Below are positions 11,827 through 24,819 of a stretch of 64,000 bases of DNA, in pieces. The notes beneath the pieces were generated by a model. That model saw only the letters and a list, made by a program, of their open reading frames with translations, was not told the origin of the DNA and made no database searches. The DNA is from Chalara sp. BL73 (taxonomy: Eukaryota > Ascomycota > Leotiomycetes > Helotiales): positions 1,674,001-1,738,000 of the forward strand of contig CAKJVC010000068.1 in assembly GCA_918026815.1 (NCBI GenBank), written 5' to 3'. The position numbers and the translations under genes are program-made. How positions within the stretch are numbered: position 1 is the stretch's first letter; every line of letters starts with the position of its first letter.

Positions 11827-13455
11827 ATGTCATTTGTGGTAAACGTCTTTCAGTTAAATCAAAAGGATCCACAGCCCACGAAACGACACCGAGCGAGCAA
11901 GCCTAAAGTAAAAAGCGGATGCTGGACGTGCAAGTAAGCACCTACATCGATCCGCAACTTGCAAGCAATTTAATAACATATATCAGAAAACGGCGGATCA
12001 AGTGTGATGAAAGCAGACCGTGTTGGTACGAATTTTCCCGACCTTTCTTTCTGAAACCTACTTGTTCAATGGTGGTCATTTCGATGTTGTATCTAGATAT
12101 GTGCTAATTCTAGGTCCATTAGTCAAAGATGCATCACTTTCGGAACACAATGCGAGGGCTATGAACCAAGGGCAAAACTAGAACGGCCAAGTTCCAAAGA
12201 GCCAGACAAGATCCGCTCGATAATTCCGTTGCTTAGCCTCGAGCCTTTTGAAGCAGCCAACATCTTCCAAGATGATGAAGAATACCAGTATTTTATTCAC
12301 TTCCGAGAAGCGACTGTATTCGAGCTGTGTGAACACATGGGATTCTCGGGCAATGTATGGAACTATATTACGATGCAAGCCTGTAGCGCAGAGCCCTGTC
12401 TTCGGATGCTTCTCATATCGCTTGCATCTTTGAGCAAGAGCGCTACAGATGCAAAGCATGAAGCAATACATCAGCAGTATGCCCTGAAGCAATATGGCAA
12501 ATCTCTCCGAGGGCTACAGAAGAGGATGTCAACGAGGGATGAGCCTGATGCTGGAAGGATCGCGCTGATCGCTTCTCTGATGATTTTCTGCTTCGAGACT
12601 CAATTTGGCTGCATAGACGCCGCCGTCTCACATATGCGTACCGCTCTGGGTATACTGAACAGAAGGCTCGCAACCATCGACAATCCCACGTTCTCGCATA
12701 TAGAGCACGACTCTCCATTCCCGGATATCGAGTATGATCTATATGCTGCATTAGTAAGAGCTGATCACTCGATGGTCACGCATTCGCCGGTTCTTAAGCT
12801 ATCTTATTTACCAGAGACGAAGCCTATTCCTTCGACGTTTACAGAAATGCAAGAAGCACGAGACTTTTCGTGTGAAGTAATCGGCCCTTCCGTTATCAAA
12901 TATCTCCCGCACAGCGTTCTCAAAGATATTAGTAATATGGCCGTACCATCACAAGGTTACTTTAACACCAGCCAGCAATATATGCCCACACCAGTTTACC
13001 TGAAGTTCGCCAAGAAGCTAGAAGTATGGAAAACAGCCTACGCTCCAATCTACGCCAAATGCTCATCAGACCCGAAACACAAAGACTTCCTCCCGGCATC
13101 CCTCCTGCAGCTCCACACCCTCTGCGCCTCTCTCCTAGCACGAAAACTGCACTGGCCCAACCAAACCCTATCCGAAACCATGAAAGTCCAGGCCCGCGAG
13201 ATAATCAGCTTAGGCCGGCAAATCATCACGCACGAGCGCTTTCCCAGGAACTTCACAGGCTTTGACACCGGCGTCGTGTTTCCGTTCTTCGTGGTGATCA
13301 TTACGTGTGAGGATCCGGCGATCAGGAGAGCGGCGTTGGATCTTTATAGGATCGGGACGAGGAGGGAGAGCGTATTGAATAGCGAGCAATGTATAGCTGC
13401 GGGTGAGAATCTTCTCAAACTCGAGGAGAGGAGCTTAGATTGTGCTGTTTTCTGA
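11827..13455 (+). CDS. Zn2Cys6 fungal transcription factor
   Basis: Exons 11827-11933, 11987-12025 and 12123-13455 give 492 residues. Both introns interrupt the zinc cluster, and the chosen splice sites rebuild the exact pattern C-x2-C-x6-C-x6-C-x2-C-x6-C (CWTCKKRRIKC, then DESRPCCQRC, then ITFGTQCEGY). For the second intron an alternative TAG six bases earlier would destroy the C-x2-C spacing, which decides the acceptor. The cluster lies at about residues 32-57 after a basic leader. The rest resembles the alpha-helical fungal_trans_2-type middle region (LRMLLISLASLS, IALIASLMIFCFETQFG), with no second zinc motif. It is a nuclear DNA-binding regulator. Targets are unknown; no co-oriented metabolic cluster adjoins it. 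Confidence 0.88.
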
Positions 13456-14107
13456 CGATCGTTGTAGATCTTCAGCACATTGTGGATGTTGTGATAATGA
13501 GGCGGGAGTATTGGATCTTGCATATGCCAGATAAATGAATGAGGCGTTTGAAGATCCACTTCGCTAATAAACTCATGAGATCTGATGAGATAGTGGTAAG
13601 TATTCCAGTACCAGCCATCGTTCGCATCGCCAGAGAGATATGGCCTAAAGCCTTCTGCCTAGAGAACTGAAAGTGCTCTGAGGTCGCGCTGAGGAGGCTG
13701 GAAGGGAGATTAGGAATATTAGAATGGCAATTTAGTAGATGATGCCTATATTCTATTCCAAGATGTTTTGCTATGAACACAATCGATTTTATGTATCTGA
13801 ATATTAACAGAGGTACGATAAATCGTCAGTGCGTAGCGTATGATCTTATGAGGGCGTGCCCTGGTATGGTTACGCATTATATTTCTCCATTACGGTCCTT
13901 CTACGAGAGGACCTGAGGCTGAATCTGGTGCTCACACAACAGAATCCCATGGTTTTCATTGTTAAGTCAGCCTGCGCAGGACAGGTCACCCGCTCCTTTA
14001 TTTATATATCTGTCAGTTTGCTAATTCTCCGAGGTGCATGCCTGTCTGCGACATGCAGCAAAAGTCTTATCTGTATTCTACGCATACCTGCTAGTCAACC
14101 TCACCAG
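13456..14107. other. Intergenic before the palindrome
   Basis: No gene recognised. The spacer holds the 3' flank of the Zn2Cys6 gene and becomes AT-rich towards the palindromic element. Confidence 0.5.
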
Positions 14108-14786
14108 CTAGTACCGCATAATATAACGACCAACGTGCAACAACGCAAAATAAGGTAATAAAATATTATATTTGATCAAATTTCAAATCGCAATTAGAAA
14201 TCAGCTATTAGTTTACAAAAAATACTTAACCAAAAAAAAATCAAAGCAATGCGTTTCTAGCTAACTTTCCTAGGCGACCTGATTAATCTAGCCAATATAA
14301 CTAACATTCCTGGCTAACGTTTCTAGTAAGCCATTATAGTTATATTAAAATACAGGTGCACCGTAAAAAAGAGTTGTATTATAATAATAAAAACAAAAAT
14401 ACTTTCGAAAAGAAAGGTAATATGTCCAGGAAGTAAAAATAAGTCATAGGGAAGAGTCATGTAAAAGAAAGTCACGTGTAGCTTTTCTTTACTTCCTGTA
14501 CATATTACTTTTCTTTTTGATATTTTTAATTTATTCTTTATTGTTACTCAACTACAATAGAACTAGCTAGAAACGTTAGCCAGGAATGTTAGTTATATTG
14601 GCTAGATTAATCAGGTCGCCTAGGAAAGTTAGCTAGAAACGCATTGCTTTGATTTTTTTTTGGTTAAGTATTTTTTTGTAAACTAATAGCTGATTTCTAA
14701 TTGCGATTTGAAATTTGATCAAATATAATATTTTATTACCTTATTTTGCGTTGTTGCACGTTGGTTGTTATATTATGCGGTACTAG
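14108..14786. mobile_element. 679 bp palindromic foldback element (MITE-like)
   Basis: The arms 14108-14326 and 14567-14786 are inverted copies of about 219 bp that differ at only one base and one A in a homopolymer. The 240 bp between them is itself largely palindromic (GGAAGTAAA-containing arm near 14410-14440 against TTTACTTCC near 14488-14498). The ends read CTAGTACCGCATAA...TTATGCGGTACTAG, so a TA or CTAG target duplication is possible, but the palindromic end hides its exact limit. There is no coding capacity, so it would depend on a transposase elsewhere. The high arm identity means recent insertion or maintained pairing. A transcript would fold into a long hairpin. The superfamily cannot be assigned with confidence; Tc1/mariner is suggested only by the TA at the ends. 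Confidence 0.72.
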
Positions 14787-15221
14787 CCTGACAAGTCAAA
14801 ATCGTACTGTACATCGCCACATGTCTCTCTTCATTCATTCACTGGTTAGGCAATCGATTAACGCGTTACAGAATCCAAGAATAGCATTCACACAAATTCT
14901 TGATGACTATTGCATTCAAGGTAACTGTCAGACCTGTAATTAGATCTTATAATAAGGAGGTAATAGTTTTGAATGGGGCATATGCAATTGATTGAAAAGC
15001 TAGAATAGAATCTATCTACAGAATGATAAATAGGGGTAGCCATGCCAAGAGATGACTAATCAAAATTCAACCAATAGGCGTGGCCGTTTCACAGTAACAT
15101 ATCTACAACAGAATTGAACCGGTCCAGCCAACATCTTCCACCATGAGACCTCTAGCAGAAGAATCTAAGCCTTCTAACGCCCTCTCTTCTCTTCCGCGTA
15201 TATTGCCATCCGTCAAATCAA
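14787..15221. other. Intergenic, no gene seen
   Basis: Spacer between the palindromic element and the PL3 stop codon; nothing recognised. Confidence 0.5.
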
Positions 15222-16060
15222 CTAGCAGGCTGGAATGCTGGTTCCTTGAGTGCCCTTGCAATTCGCTGTGCTCGATACCTTAGGGCTTTCGGCGCTTCCA
15301 TTCTTCTCAATACCAGTGAACTGTTGGCATGTCTTCTTGATGCTCTTTCCACAGCTACCACTAATAGTTGACACATCGCCGTAGTTGGAGTTGATGCCTA
15401 CGACAGCAGAGGTGACGCTGTTGGCCTTTAGGCCAGTGACGATAACGTTGCGAGGCCCACCATTGTTGGAGCAGTTTCCGCAGGAGCGGTAGAGCTTGCC
15501 GACGTTCACAACTGTGTAGTCTTTGATGGTAGTGGTACCGCGGCCGTTGGCTTGGACTACTTTGTCTTTGGCGTTTTGAGCACCTCCTCCTTGAATAAGG
15601 ACTGTGCCAGTTCCCTTCAATGTGATGGCATCTATCAAACCATTAATATTTCCCCGATTACCCAACGATTGGAAGATACTGGCCCTCGCACACATCCCTA
15701 AACCATACATTGACAAGAGTGCATGCCCCTTCGCAGCTAATCATATTGCATTAATAACATTCTTTGAGAAGAATTGTTGTCAACTTACTGGACTCCCTCA
15801 AGGGCATTGGCACCAATTATAACATTCTTCAGCGTCCCACCTGCCTTAACGATAAAGACCGCACTGCTGGATCCCGTATCATCGTCGCTGTCACACGCAC
15901 GTCCGCGATCGAACTCCCTGTTTCCTAAGTCTACAGTACCGACAATGCTGCTTGGTGAAGAGAGCGAGACAATACTTCCAACACGGGTTGGGATGTTGAG
16001 AGTCTGCGCTGCAGCGAGAGAAGAGGCTAGGGCCGTGAGGAAGATAGTGGAGATTTGCAT
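15222..16060 (-). CDS. Secreted pectate lyase, family PL3
   Basis: Exons 16060-15789, 15736-15684 and 15631-15222 give 244 residues, the usual PL3 length. A signal peptide (MQISTIFLTALASSLAAAQ) precedes the PL3 domain, with family motifs NREFDRGRACDSDDDTGSS, HCEGACTLVNVWFRDVCEDA and KLYRSCGNCSNNGGPRNV. It is a secreted calcium-dependent enzyme that cleaves de-esterified pectin. Many cysteines fit an extracellular fold. The first intron is canonical (52 bp). The second (15683-15632, also 52 bp) must begin GCCAGT to give the conserved CEDAITLKGTG sequence, so it is a GC-AG intron or has a mutated donor. A canonical GT six bases downstream shifts the frame. In-frame ATGs upstream of 16060 would bury the signal peptide and were rejected. 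Confidence 0.9.
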
Positions 16061-18735
16061 TATGAAGAATTTATTTCTTGAAAAAAGGAAAGGAGTGGAT
16101 AGAATGAATGTATGATGTCTTGCTCGCAGAATCGAAGCAAATGGCCTTCCAAAGTCATAGGAACACCGCCATATTTGTACCCCCATCACTCCTTCATCGT
16201 AGGATTCGGAGAAACTAGATTACCGTCATTGATCAAGCATCGGTTGGCTCCCGAAGTCATCTCCGCGAATTCAGCCATCAAAAACACGACGAAGCTCCTT
16301 TGATCGCAGCCAAGATCTTGGGACTTTATAGGAGACGTCGATAATTGGGTTGAGGAGGCGAAATGGAGTCGGCAGATCTCCCGACAAGCTGGGTATCCTG
16401 CACCACGGTTGGTTGTTTGGGATTTACTCCACCAATGGAGGAAAGAGTGGAGGAGATGGATCGCTAAGATTTAGGAGGTTTGAGCGCCGCCACCGTGGTG
16501 CGGGTCGCTTGGCAGGTATCAGATTCATGCTAAGGATGATAAACAAGTAATTCTGGACATGCGATCACGTTTAACAAGAATACGGATTATAGATTGTTCT
16601 GGAACTTGTTCCTGTGGGCTTGAGTGGAAATAAAATGCATGATCGTGGGATTTGCGGAGTGTAGCTCACAAACTTGCTCACTTGAGTCCTGCATGGATCT
16701 GGGTTACATGGTATCTATGGAGAGCGGGTAGGGAATATTCTAATTCCATCTGTAACAACGGAAGCAATTGTTTCGACCTCTATCTCTATCTCTCATGCTG
16801 TCTATTTTTATTACATAAGATGGGAGCTCGCTTAAGATCGTCTACCCCTTTTCTACCTAACAGGAGTCTCTACCTTTCGAACTGTAACAACTTATTCAAG
16901 GGATATCTGCTGAAAGAAGAAATTTTGCTATAAGTGAAATGCATAAACTATTCTGTGTTAGTCTGAGTTGGTTCTTAATTGAACCGCATCTTTGGTTCGC
17001 GACAAAATGCCCCGTTTATAAGTTACGGGAAGTGCCAATAACAGCCGCGTACCTTCGCCCCATCATTCTCCCATAATCCGAGACCCTCCCTAGAGCCTCG
17101 CAATTCTATTTGATTCAAAACTTGTCGGGATCACAAAATTTTGACATAATGTCCTTTTTTTTGGGAGAGACAACCTCTGAATAGATTTCTGGTCGAAATT
17201 TGATGTTGATATTCAAGCTATGCGTCCACATAAATTACCAAACGTGAAAAAAGAAAGAGTATCCAGGGCACTCCTCCACTTTTTACCTAGCTTCCTTTTC
17301 AAGAACGCCGCTAGCTATACATTGATGTACTCAAACTAAGTTCACCCTTGCAAGACTAAAGCCAGACATTTAAAGTATAGGTTGCAAAACCTAGTGGACT
17401 TCCCGACAGAAAGTCTAAGACGCAGGTGGCGCCTATCCGTACCTAGCCAAGTCATTGCTATAAGCCCAGCGGCTAGCGGCCTGCGATCTACAAACAGCCG
17501 GGCAATAACCTAGAAAGAAGGCACGGAATGCGGAGGAGGCACAGATTATCCGGTGATCACAAGGCCAGATTCGGCTTTTGAGTTTGGTGCTTGCCTTTTT
17601 CGTCCGCAGGATTTAAGCCCGAAAGCCGTTATAGAGCTCAGTAAGTGGACCCTGATACTACTTGCCAATACCTCTGCTCTTTATGCGAGCCGGAAAATCT
17701 CACATATTCGCAAGTATTCAACAACCTGATCGTGAAAAAAACTGTATATTATCAGCGGAGAAATTGCAAATATAGACACGAAAATAGCCTACAATCCGGC
17801 GGTGTCCTTATACGAAGGATACAGCATCAGGTGTTCAAGAACTGGGTTAAGGTGTAGTTGTTCCGAAGGATGATCACTAGCATCTGTAGTGCCAGGTGAT
17901 GTCGCCTTTCACAGGGCCAAGTCATGACTAAGTTCCTACATAACCAAATATCGCTAACGAAGCATTGTACATGAATTGTTACTGGATGGACTTTTAATAT
18001 TTCTACATGTGCGCAGCAATAAACTCCGATAGACAAGCCCTATATACTTTGGGGATATAGAAGAGGGGGTTTCGTTCAATGTAACATCATCAGGAGCTTA
18101 TCACTTTCAAGCTTCTCAGCTCCAATCAAGACCAGCGTTGCGATTTCATGCGGTGGCCGCAGGTGCTTTAGCGCCATGGCACGCAGGAACATCACTCCGC
18201 GTTAAAGAGTCAAGTCATTGAGCCCTGATACTTCGCCAGACATCCTCAAATAAATGGCCTGGGTATGAGTGTGAATTCTGAACATCTAAGACTTTGTATA
18301 TTAAAAACTAAGTTCTTTTGATTGTGTAAGATTTCTGGTGTTGAATATCCAGGATATTCCGAACATATACCCTGATCTCTGCAAGCACGTGCACAACCCC
18401 ATGAACTGAATCAAGTAGCTTACGAACCTGAAAAAGCTATATAAAATCCAATTTCATAGCAGCAAACTTGAACTCAACTTAAAGAAACAATTCATGATCT
18501 AGCTGAGTCTAAATTTCTTTTCTCGCGGAAATATTCACATTAATGAATTAGTAATTAAAGTTACGTTCACCACATGGACATGTCAGCTTACTACTCGGGT
18601 TTTTCGGGTTCAGTATTCAAAGTTGATCGGAAGTTTGATTGTATGGAGCCCCTTTGAAGCTCACATATATATAGTAAAGAACGTAGTAGATCATGTTTTG
18701 AGAAAAGGTTCATATTATATGCTCCACAAGGAAAG
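16061..18735. other. Gene-free stretch of 2.7 kb
   Basis: No domain-bearing frame was found on either strand. A TATAAAG lies on the minus strand near 16325-16331, about 265 bp upstream of the PL3 start. The remainder is compositionally plain, with scattered short AT tracts. Confidence 0.45.
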
Positions 18736-20274
18736 ATGAGCGCGCTGGATAAGTCAGCTGCTGAACAAGCAAAAAGACTAATTCCTTTCTTATCGAAGAA
18801 TGCACCCGTCTTGACGGATCCGACCGCTAACACATTCAAACGTTCAATGGAAAGATGGAGCGACCACAACGTCTTGACACCGTCAGCGATCATAAAGCCT
18901 GCCTGCGAAGAGGACATCATCCGAATTGTAAAACTCTCACCCAACCATCCACCAAGAACCCTGACGCTCAACTCATATAGGTCAAGCACGCCGTTGAGCA
19001 CAAGATACCATTCGTAGCAAGGTGTGGTGGATGCAGCCCATGGTCGACGACGGGTCCTGGAGGCTGGGTAATTGACATGTCGCTCCAAGGCAGTATCTCT
19101 CTAGATGTGCAAAATAAAACAGCAACAGTTGCGCCCGGTGTCATAACAAAGCAACTCATTGAAGCAGTTGCAAAGGAAGGGATGTGCATCCAAACTGCCA
19201 GCGCATCAAGCGTTGGCTACATCCCCTTCCTCTTAGGCGGCGGCACCACATGGATGACAGGCATGCACGGTCTCGCGGTCGACAATCTTGTCAGCGCGAG
19301 AGTCGTGACTGCGACCCAGGGCTTAGTCGTTGCGTCTGCGACTGAGAATGTGAACTTATTTTGGGCATTGAAAGGTGCGGGTCAGTTCTTCGGTATCGTG
19401 ACTTCGGTTACTGTTAGGATGTTTCCCTTCGAGCGCCTCATCACTACATGGACGATAATATTCCTTCCAAAGCAGATCAACGAAGTTGCGTCTGCGTTGG
19501 CAAGGCTTGCCAATGGTCCAAATATTGAACGATCCCCAGGAATGGCAGCTATCATGGCTTCTCCAGGTCAAACAAATGTAAGTACATTGCTACCGTTCGA
19601 TAAGCAGCCTGATTATGTTAACAGCCATTGATACTTGTGAACACAACGCACTTCCGACCTGAGGAAGAAGCAGATGAGATTGTCGCTCCCCTTCTGGCGC
19701 TCCAGCCCATTCAGAATATTAAGAAAGTCATTGGTTTCGCAAATATCACCGATGCGAGCCAGGCGATCAACGAGCCAGGCGGATTCAAAGCCCAAATCTC
19801 TTGTGGCATGCAAAAATTTGATGCCCAAAAATTTAAGGAGTGCTTGAAGTCATTCACGAACCTTGTCGAAGAGCATCCATCAGCCTCAGGCAGCTTCCTG
19901 ATGACAACTTGGTACTCGACCAAAGCTATGAGGCAACTCCCAGACGACAGCTCATCATACAGCCATAGAGATTGTGGAGTATGGAAGTGAGTAATGGCCG
20001 TAATGTTTTCACTTGAACATCGTTGACCAAAAGAAGCATAGCATTTGTGACATCTCAGGATGAGAATGCGACGACAGCTGCGATACGCAGTGCACAAGAA
20101 CATTTGAAAATATGCCAAGAAGATCAAACAGACTCAGAGAAAGCATTTTTTCCTAACCACACTCGTGAGAATAGCCTAGAACAGAGGTATCGAGGAGAAG
20201 GACGAATGGTAAGGTTGAGGCAACTAAAGAAGCTTTGGGACCCTGAAGGAATTTTTACCGATCACTTCTTGTAG
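18736..20274 (+). CDS. BBE-like FAD-linked oxidoreductase
   Basis: Exons 18736-18927, 18981-19577, 19625-19986 and 20034-20274 give 463 residues. An alternative last acceptor at 20036 removes one residue. An FAD_binding_4 domain (IPFVARCGGCSPWST, VAPGVITKQLIEAV, FLLGGGTTWMTG, LFWALKGAGQFFGIVTSVT) is followed by the berberine-bridge-enzyme C-terminus (RLRQLKKLWDPEGIFTDHFL). No signal peptide is seen. Most members hold FAD through a His in GGH and often a Cys in the CxxVG loop. Here those positions are Cys (GGCS) and Ser (SASSVG), so FAD is probably held non-covalently, or activity has changed. Substrate is unknown; relatives oxidise alcohols or specialised metabolites. A gene-free stretch lies upstream and MSH6 converges downstream. 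Confidence 0.88.
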
Positions 20275-20545
20275 ATTAGCATATGGCTAGGACAAGATCG
20301 TGGCTAGACAGCCAATATGCCAAAGCTCAGTCATACTTGCCACGAATTCAGCTTAATAAAAAATACCGCACCAGTGAAGAAATTTCCCAGATATGCCATA
20401 ATAAACCACCTATGGAGAAGCTATATAAACCTGCTTACAAATACGTAGCCAACTGCTCTTGCCAACAGCGCCACCTCAAATTATTTCATTTATCGAGCCC
20501 CAAAACGCCGAGAAGTTATCAGTATTATAGCAGTGGTTTACACTT

Positions 20546-23500
20546 TTACAGGCTTTCAATAGCCTTCATCAGCACATTTAAGGCTCTTCCTTCTAGTTCA
20601 TCTTCCGTATCTTGTTTTAAGATCCAACTGATGTCACTTTGAAACCCAAGGGGGATGTAGCATCCGCTACGAGCCTTCTCCAGACTCTCCTTCAACCTTG
20701 AAGTATGTTCCCAAGCTTTAGCTGCGACCTCTGCTCGATCGATGACCTTTGATGGAATGCCACACATTGCAGCGCAATGCATGCCGAAACTGCCTTCTGC
20801 AACCCCATTCTCGAGCTTGTACAAGAATGTTACGCGGCGGTTATCATCATCCACATGGATCTGCATTCGCTTCGCCGCAATTTCTGGGTGACCTGCAAAC
20901 TCCGTGGCCAAGGAATGATAATGAGTGGCAAAGAAGCCAACACAACCAATATGCGTAGCAATGTGATGGAGGACAGCCTGTGCAACTGCTACACCATCGT
21001 ACGAGGAAGTACCTCGGCCAAGCTCGTCAAGAATGACTAGCGAACGTGGAGTCGCCTCAGAAAGTATTTTCTTGGTTTCGGAGAGCTCAACAAAGAATGT
21101 TGACTGAGCCGCAAAAATGTTATCGTTTGCTCCCAGACGAGACATGATTCTGTCCACTGGAGTCAGAGTTGCCGATATGCATGGCACGTAACAACCAATC
21201 TGAGCCATAATCACAGCCACGCAAGTCTGCAAACTGTTAGCGAAATGGTCAAGAATCTAGACATAGGTTTGGGCTCACCATTCGTAAAATGGTTGACTTT
21301 CCAGCAGCGTTGGCACCAGTCAACAGATTAATGTTTGAAGCATCTCCTCCAAGCTTGACATCATTAGGAATAAAGTCCGTAATGTTCGGAAGAACGCAAG
21401 GATGTCGAAGCTCTTCAAACTCCAAAACACTTCTTTCATCCTCAACAAACTTAGGTCTGCAGCTCGGTTCACCGAGCCCTGCTGATGCTGCAGCAAGACT
21501 GATCAAACAATCTAACTGAGCAATGACTTTAACAGCAGCAAGCCAGATCTTATAATCAAGATCGAACCTCGCGTAAAACCTTCCAGCAACTTGCTTCACT
21601 ACTTGCCCGTGTGTTTCCTGAGCCTCTTGTAGATCTCGAACCAGATCCTGTAGCTCCTCAAAGTAATATCGTTTGACGGCTTTGGTTGAAGACATCATCT
21701 TCCAATCCTTTGGCACCTTGATTTTGGCTGGTACCTCCAGTTGATATATTTCTTTTCCGATATCCTTAAAAGCGATGCTCTTAGTCCCGAATTCCTTTTG
21801 TTGGCGCTTCAACAGAGCCTGCAGCTCAGCTTCGACTTCCTCGATTCTGTCTTGGCTTACATCGAAATGTTCCTCTATGCCACGCTCCGGAACTAGGACT
21901 TTGAAATCTCTAGCCTTCTCACGATCAAAAGCTGTCTTCCACCACTCCAACGGCTTCGTAAGGTCTGGCATAGCATCTATAAGTCGATCGACAATACCTT
22001 CCCCACCGCCGAATGCTCCTAAAATGGTCATAGTATACTCAATTTGCTCAAATCCCTCCAAAACCCTCACAAAGTCTTCGGGTCTGCAGACTCCCGCGTG
22101 AATACGAGAAATCAGTCGTTCCAGATCAGGCATTCTGGTCATGGAAGCCGTGAATTGATCACTCACACTACGGTCGGCATTCAGCATATCTACTGCATCC
22201 AAACGCTCATTTATTCTCTTTGCATCCGCCAATGGATGGCAAACCCATTGCCGGAACATCCGTTTGCCGAAAGGTGTTACGCATCGATTAAGAAGGGTAA
22301 AAAGCGTTCCTTCAGAGCCTCCATCAAATGAATTGGCGAAGATTTCCAAATTGATAAGCGTCTGTCCATCTAAGACCAAAGTCGTGCCTTTCTGTATCGG
22401 GTTATACCATGAGAAGTTCCCTTGAGTAAGCAGACTTCGCTCTAGTTTCAAGGTTCTTAAATACTGAACCAATGCACCAAAGGCGGACATTAGGATATCA
22501 TTTTTCTTGGCTTCAATAAGAACCTCAGGCCATACCTCATCAGAGCCTTCACTAGTAAAATAGCCGCTAGAATCGAGTTCTCGACGAGTGACGTCGGGAT
22601 ACCAGAATTCATTTCCAGGCTTCATGTGGTTCCAAATCGTGGTTGGGGTAGTATTATTTTTCAGGATCCGAAGAGCTTTGGTGGAGACACAAGATTTCTC
22701 CAGTAACAGCTCCTGTGGTCTTGTCTGTGCAACAAATGTTTCGAATTTGGTAAGATCAACATCATCGGTGAATTCTGAGAGGAAAAACTGCCCAGTAGCA
22801 GTATCGACAAACGCTATCCCAAATGCTGAGAGGTCGTCAACTATTGATTCCTTGATGGCAACACAGAAAGTAGCCATGTCATTCTGAAGCATGCTAGCTT
22901 CAACCAAAGTGCCGCCTGTGAGCACGCAAGCAAGCTCCCGCTTAATGATTTTTTCCGGCTTCTTCTGCCCTTTGGCAGGCGGTCCTTGGCTGTCCTCCCG
23001 CTCGCGCATTTCCTTGCCTAAAGCAGATTCACACTGGTCGACTCTAGCGATTTTGTAGCCTTTCGCGACGAATTGGTTTGCCCAGTGGTCCAATGATGAT
23101 TCAGGAACACCGACCATGCGCATGTTGACCCTATCAGTGAGTTTCAGGTCGAACAGCTGATGGCCTATAGTAGCATCATTTTCGTATAGCTCGTAGAACT
23201 TTCCCTTTTTGAAGAATACAATGGTATCGAAGAACTTCTGTTTAATCTCCCAATATTGCTTCTCGAAAGGTGAGAATTGTGTCCACGCATTGGGGGGGAT
23301 GTAAACCGTTCTTGGGTCATAGTCTGGATGGTCTACAGGGTTTCGATCCATATCCATGATTTTGGCTAGCCAGGGATATCGCTTCTCCGGCTCCGACTTA
23401 TGTGCCTTCTCTTTCATATTCTTCTTTGCTGATGTTGGAGTCCTTAAGGAATTGGCAGACCGTGGTTGCAATGGTTGAGTGTTATTAGGGTCATATTTCC

Positions 23501-24375
23501 ATTGCTGGGCTGAGGACCCTTCACCGGTATTCATGGTTTCGTCGTCGTCTTCTTCATTTTCCTGCAGACTTCTTGGTGATGATACATTCGATCGTTTCCG
23601 AGACATCTGCGTGGAGACAGGACGCTTTCTCTTCCTCGAAGGTTTTACTGGAACATCTGAATCGTCTTCGACCACAAAATCGTCCATGTCGTCTACTACA
23701 AAAGAATTAATGTTTGGATCAGGGAGAGTGCAATGGAGGTATACCATCATCGTCATCAGCACCATCTAAGCCGCTAATAAATGCGTCCTCCTCGTCATCT
23801 TCAACTATCGATTTGTGCTTAGTTTTTCGCTTCTGAGACACTAAGCTCGCAGGATCAAATGCATCGTCGTCGTCCGAGGATTCTGCATAGGTAACAACCT
23901 TCTTGGCCTTCAGGCGTAGGCATTAGTAGAATTCATCGTTATGCTGAAAGGGTTACCAACCTTGCGAGATGGACTACTAGCCAGAATGTTCGGGTTGAGC
24001 TCCTATGCAGCACATTTGGTTAGTAAATGTAAGTAAGAGTAAGTAGGAATGAACGGCAGGTACTTCTTCTGGTATGCCTCCGTTGACGTTTTCCTGTGAG
24101 CTTGATGGGCCTATTGCATCACTACTCGGCACAGGTGTTGCACTTTTTATTGTGGACTTCTTGAAGGCCGGCTTTTTGACGGGTACATTTGATTTGGGTT
24201 TAGCATTGATGCCTTTTGCCTCCGAAGAGGGATTCCAAGTGCCAGGCGAGGATTTTGGCGTGCCATTGGGTGCCTTGGAGAAGAAACTGAGGATCGAACC
24301 GTTCTTCTGGGAGCTGGAGTTTTGCTTCTTCAGTGATGAAGGCGCTGGAGACGACTCTTGGTCCTTCTTTGCCAT
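20546..24375 (-). CDS. MSH6: DNA mismatch repair ATPase MSH6
   Basis: Exons 24375-24064, 24002-23961, 23907-23745, 23695-21279 and 21226-20546 give 1204 residues, right for fungal MSH6. The N-terminus has a PCNA-box-like SILSFFSK, with Asn rather than Gln at the first position, followed by a long acidic/basic disordered linker. MutS domain I includes GKFYELYE (about residue 340), the Phe-x-Glu mismatch-wedge motif. The ATPase has Walker A GANAAGKST (about 965) and Walker B LVILDELGRGTSSYDG. MSH6 pairs with MSH2 in the nucleus to recognise base-base mismatches and small loops. The start MAKKDQ is chosen over an ATG 25 codons upstream that encodes a hydrophobic leader unsuited to a nuclear protein. 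The second intron donor is GTTGGT, a weaker but standard GT. Confidence 0.97.
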
Positions 24376-24819
24376 AATGGGGAAGGTACAATAACGGAGA
24401 AGTGACAAGAACAACGAAAGCTTGAAAAAACTGGCTGCAGAACGAAACAATAAAAGCTCAAGTTACTCAATGTTGTGATTGTCGGGACGGATAGTTCAGA
24501 CTGGAACTCAGAACGCGTTCGGTTGCCCTAGCGTGTTTCTCGCGTTAATTGTTAAACCTTGAGTCTAAAGTCTTGGCTATTACATAATTATGGTAGCGCA
24601 AAGAAAGGGGGCGAGTTGCCTGAGGTTAAGACTCTATCAACCAAACAACCAACTAAAGGACGTTGGCAACTACATACACATTTTATTAGCCTAGAACGTT
24701 ATTAAAAACACATGAGAAACTTGTTAAGAGTATCACTTTGCTAACCATATAAATTGTCCCTGATACCTAATCATTCTGACCCTTCTTGAAGTAAGGCTCA
24801 AGTGGTTCACTTCATCGTT
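24376..24819. other. Upstream region of MSH6
   Basis: A 444 bp spacer that should contain the MSH6 promoter. No TATA box or coding content was recognised. Confidence 0.5.

Noticed and set aside
12123..12228. Alternative acceptor at 12114 for the second Zn2Cys6 intron
   Set aside because: It would break the C-x2-C spacing of the zinc cluster, whereas TAG at 12122 restores the canonical six-cysteine pattern.
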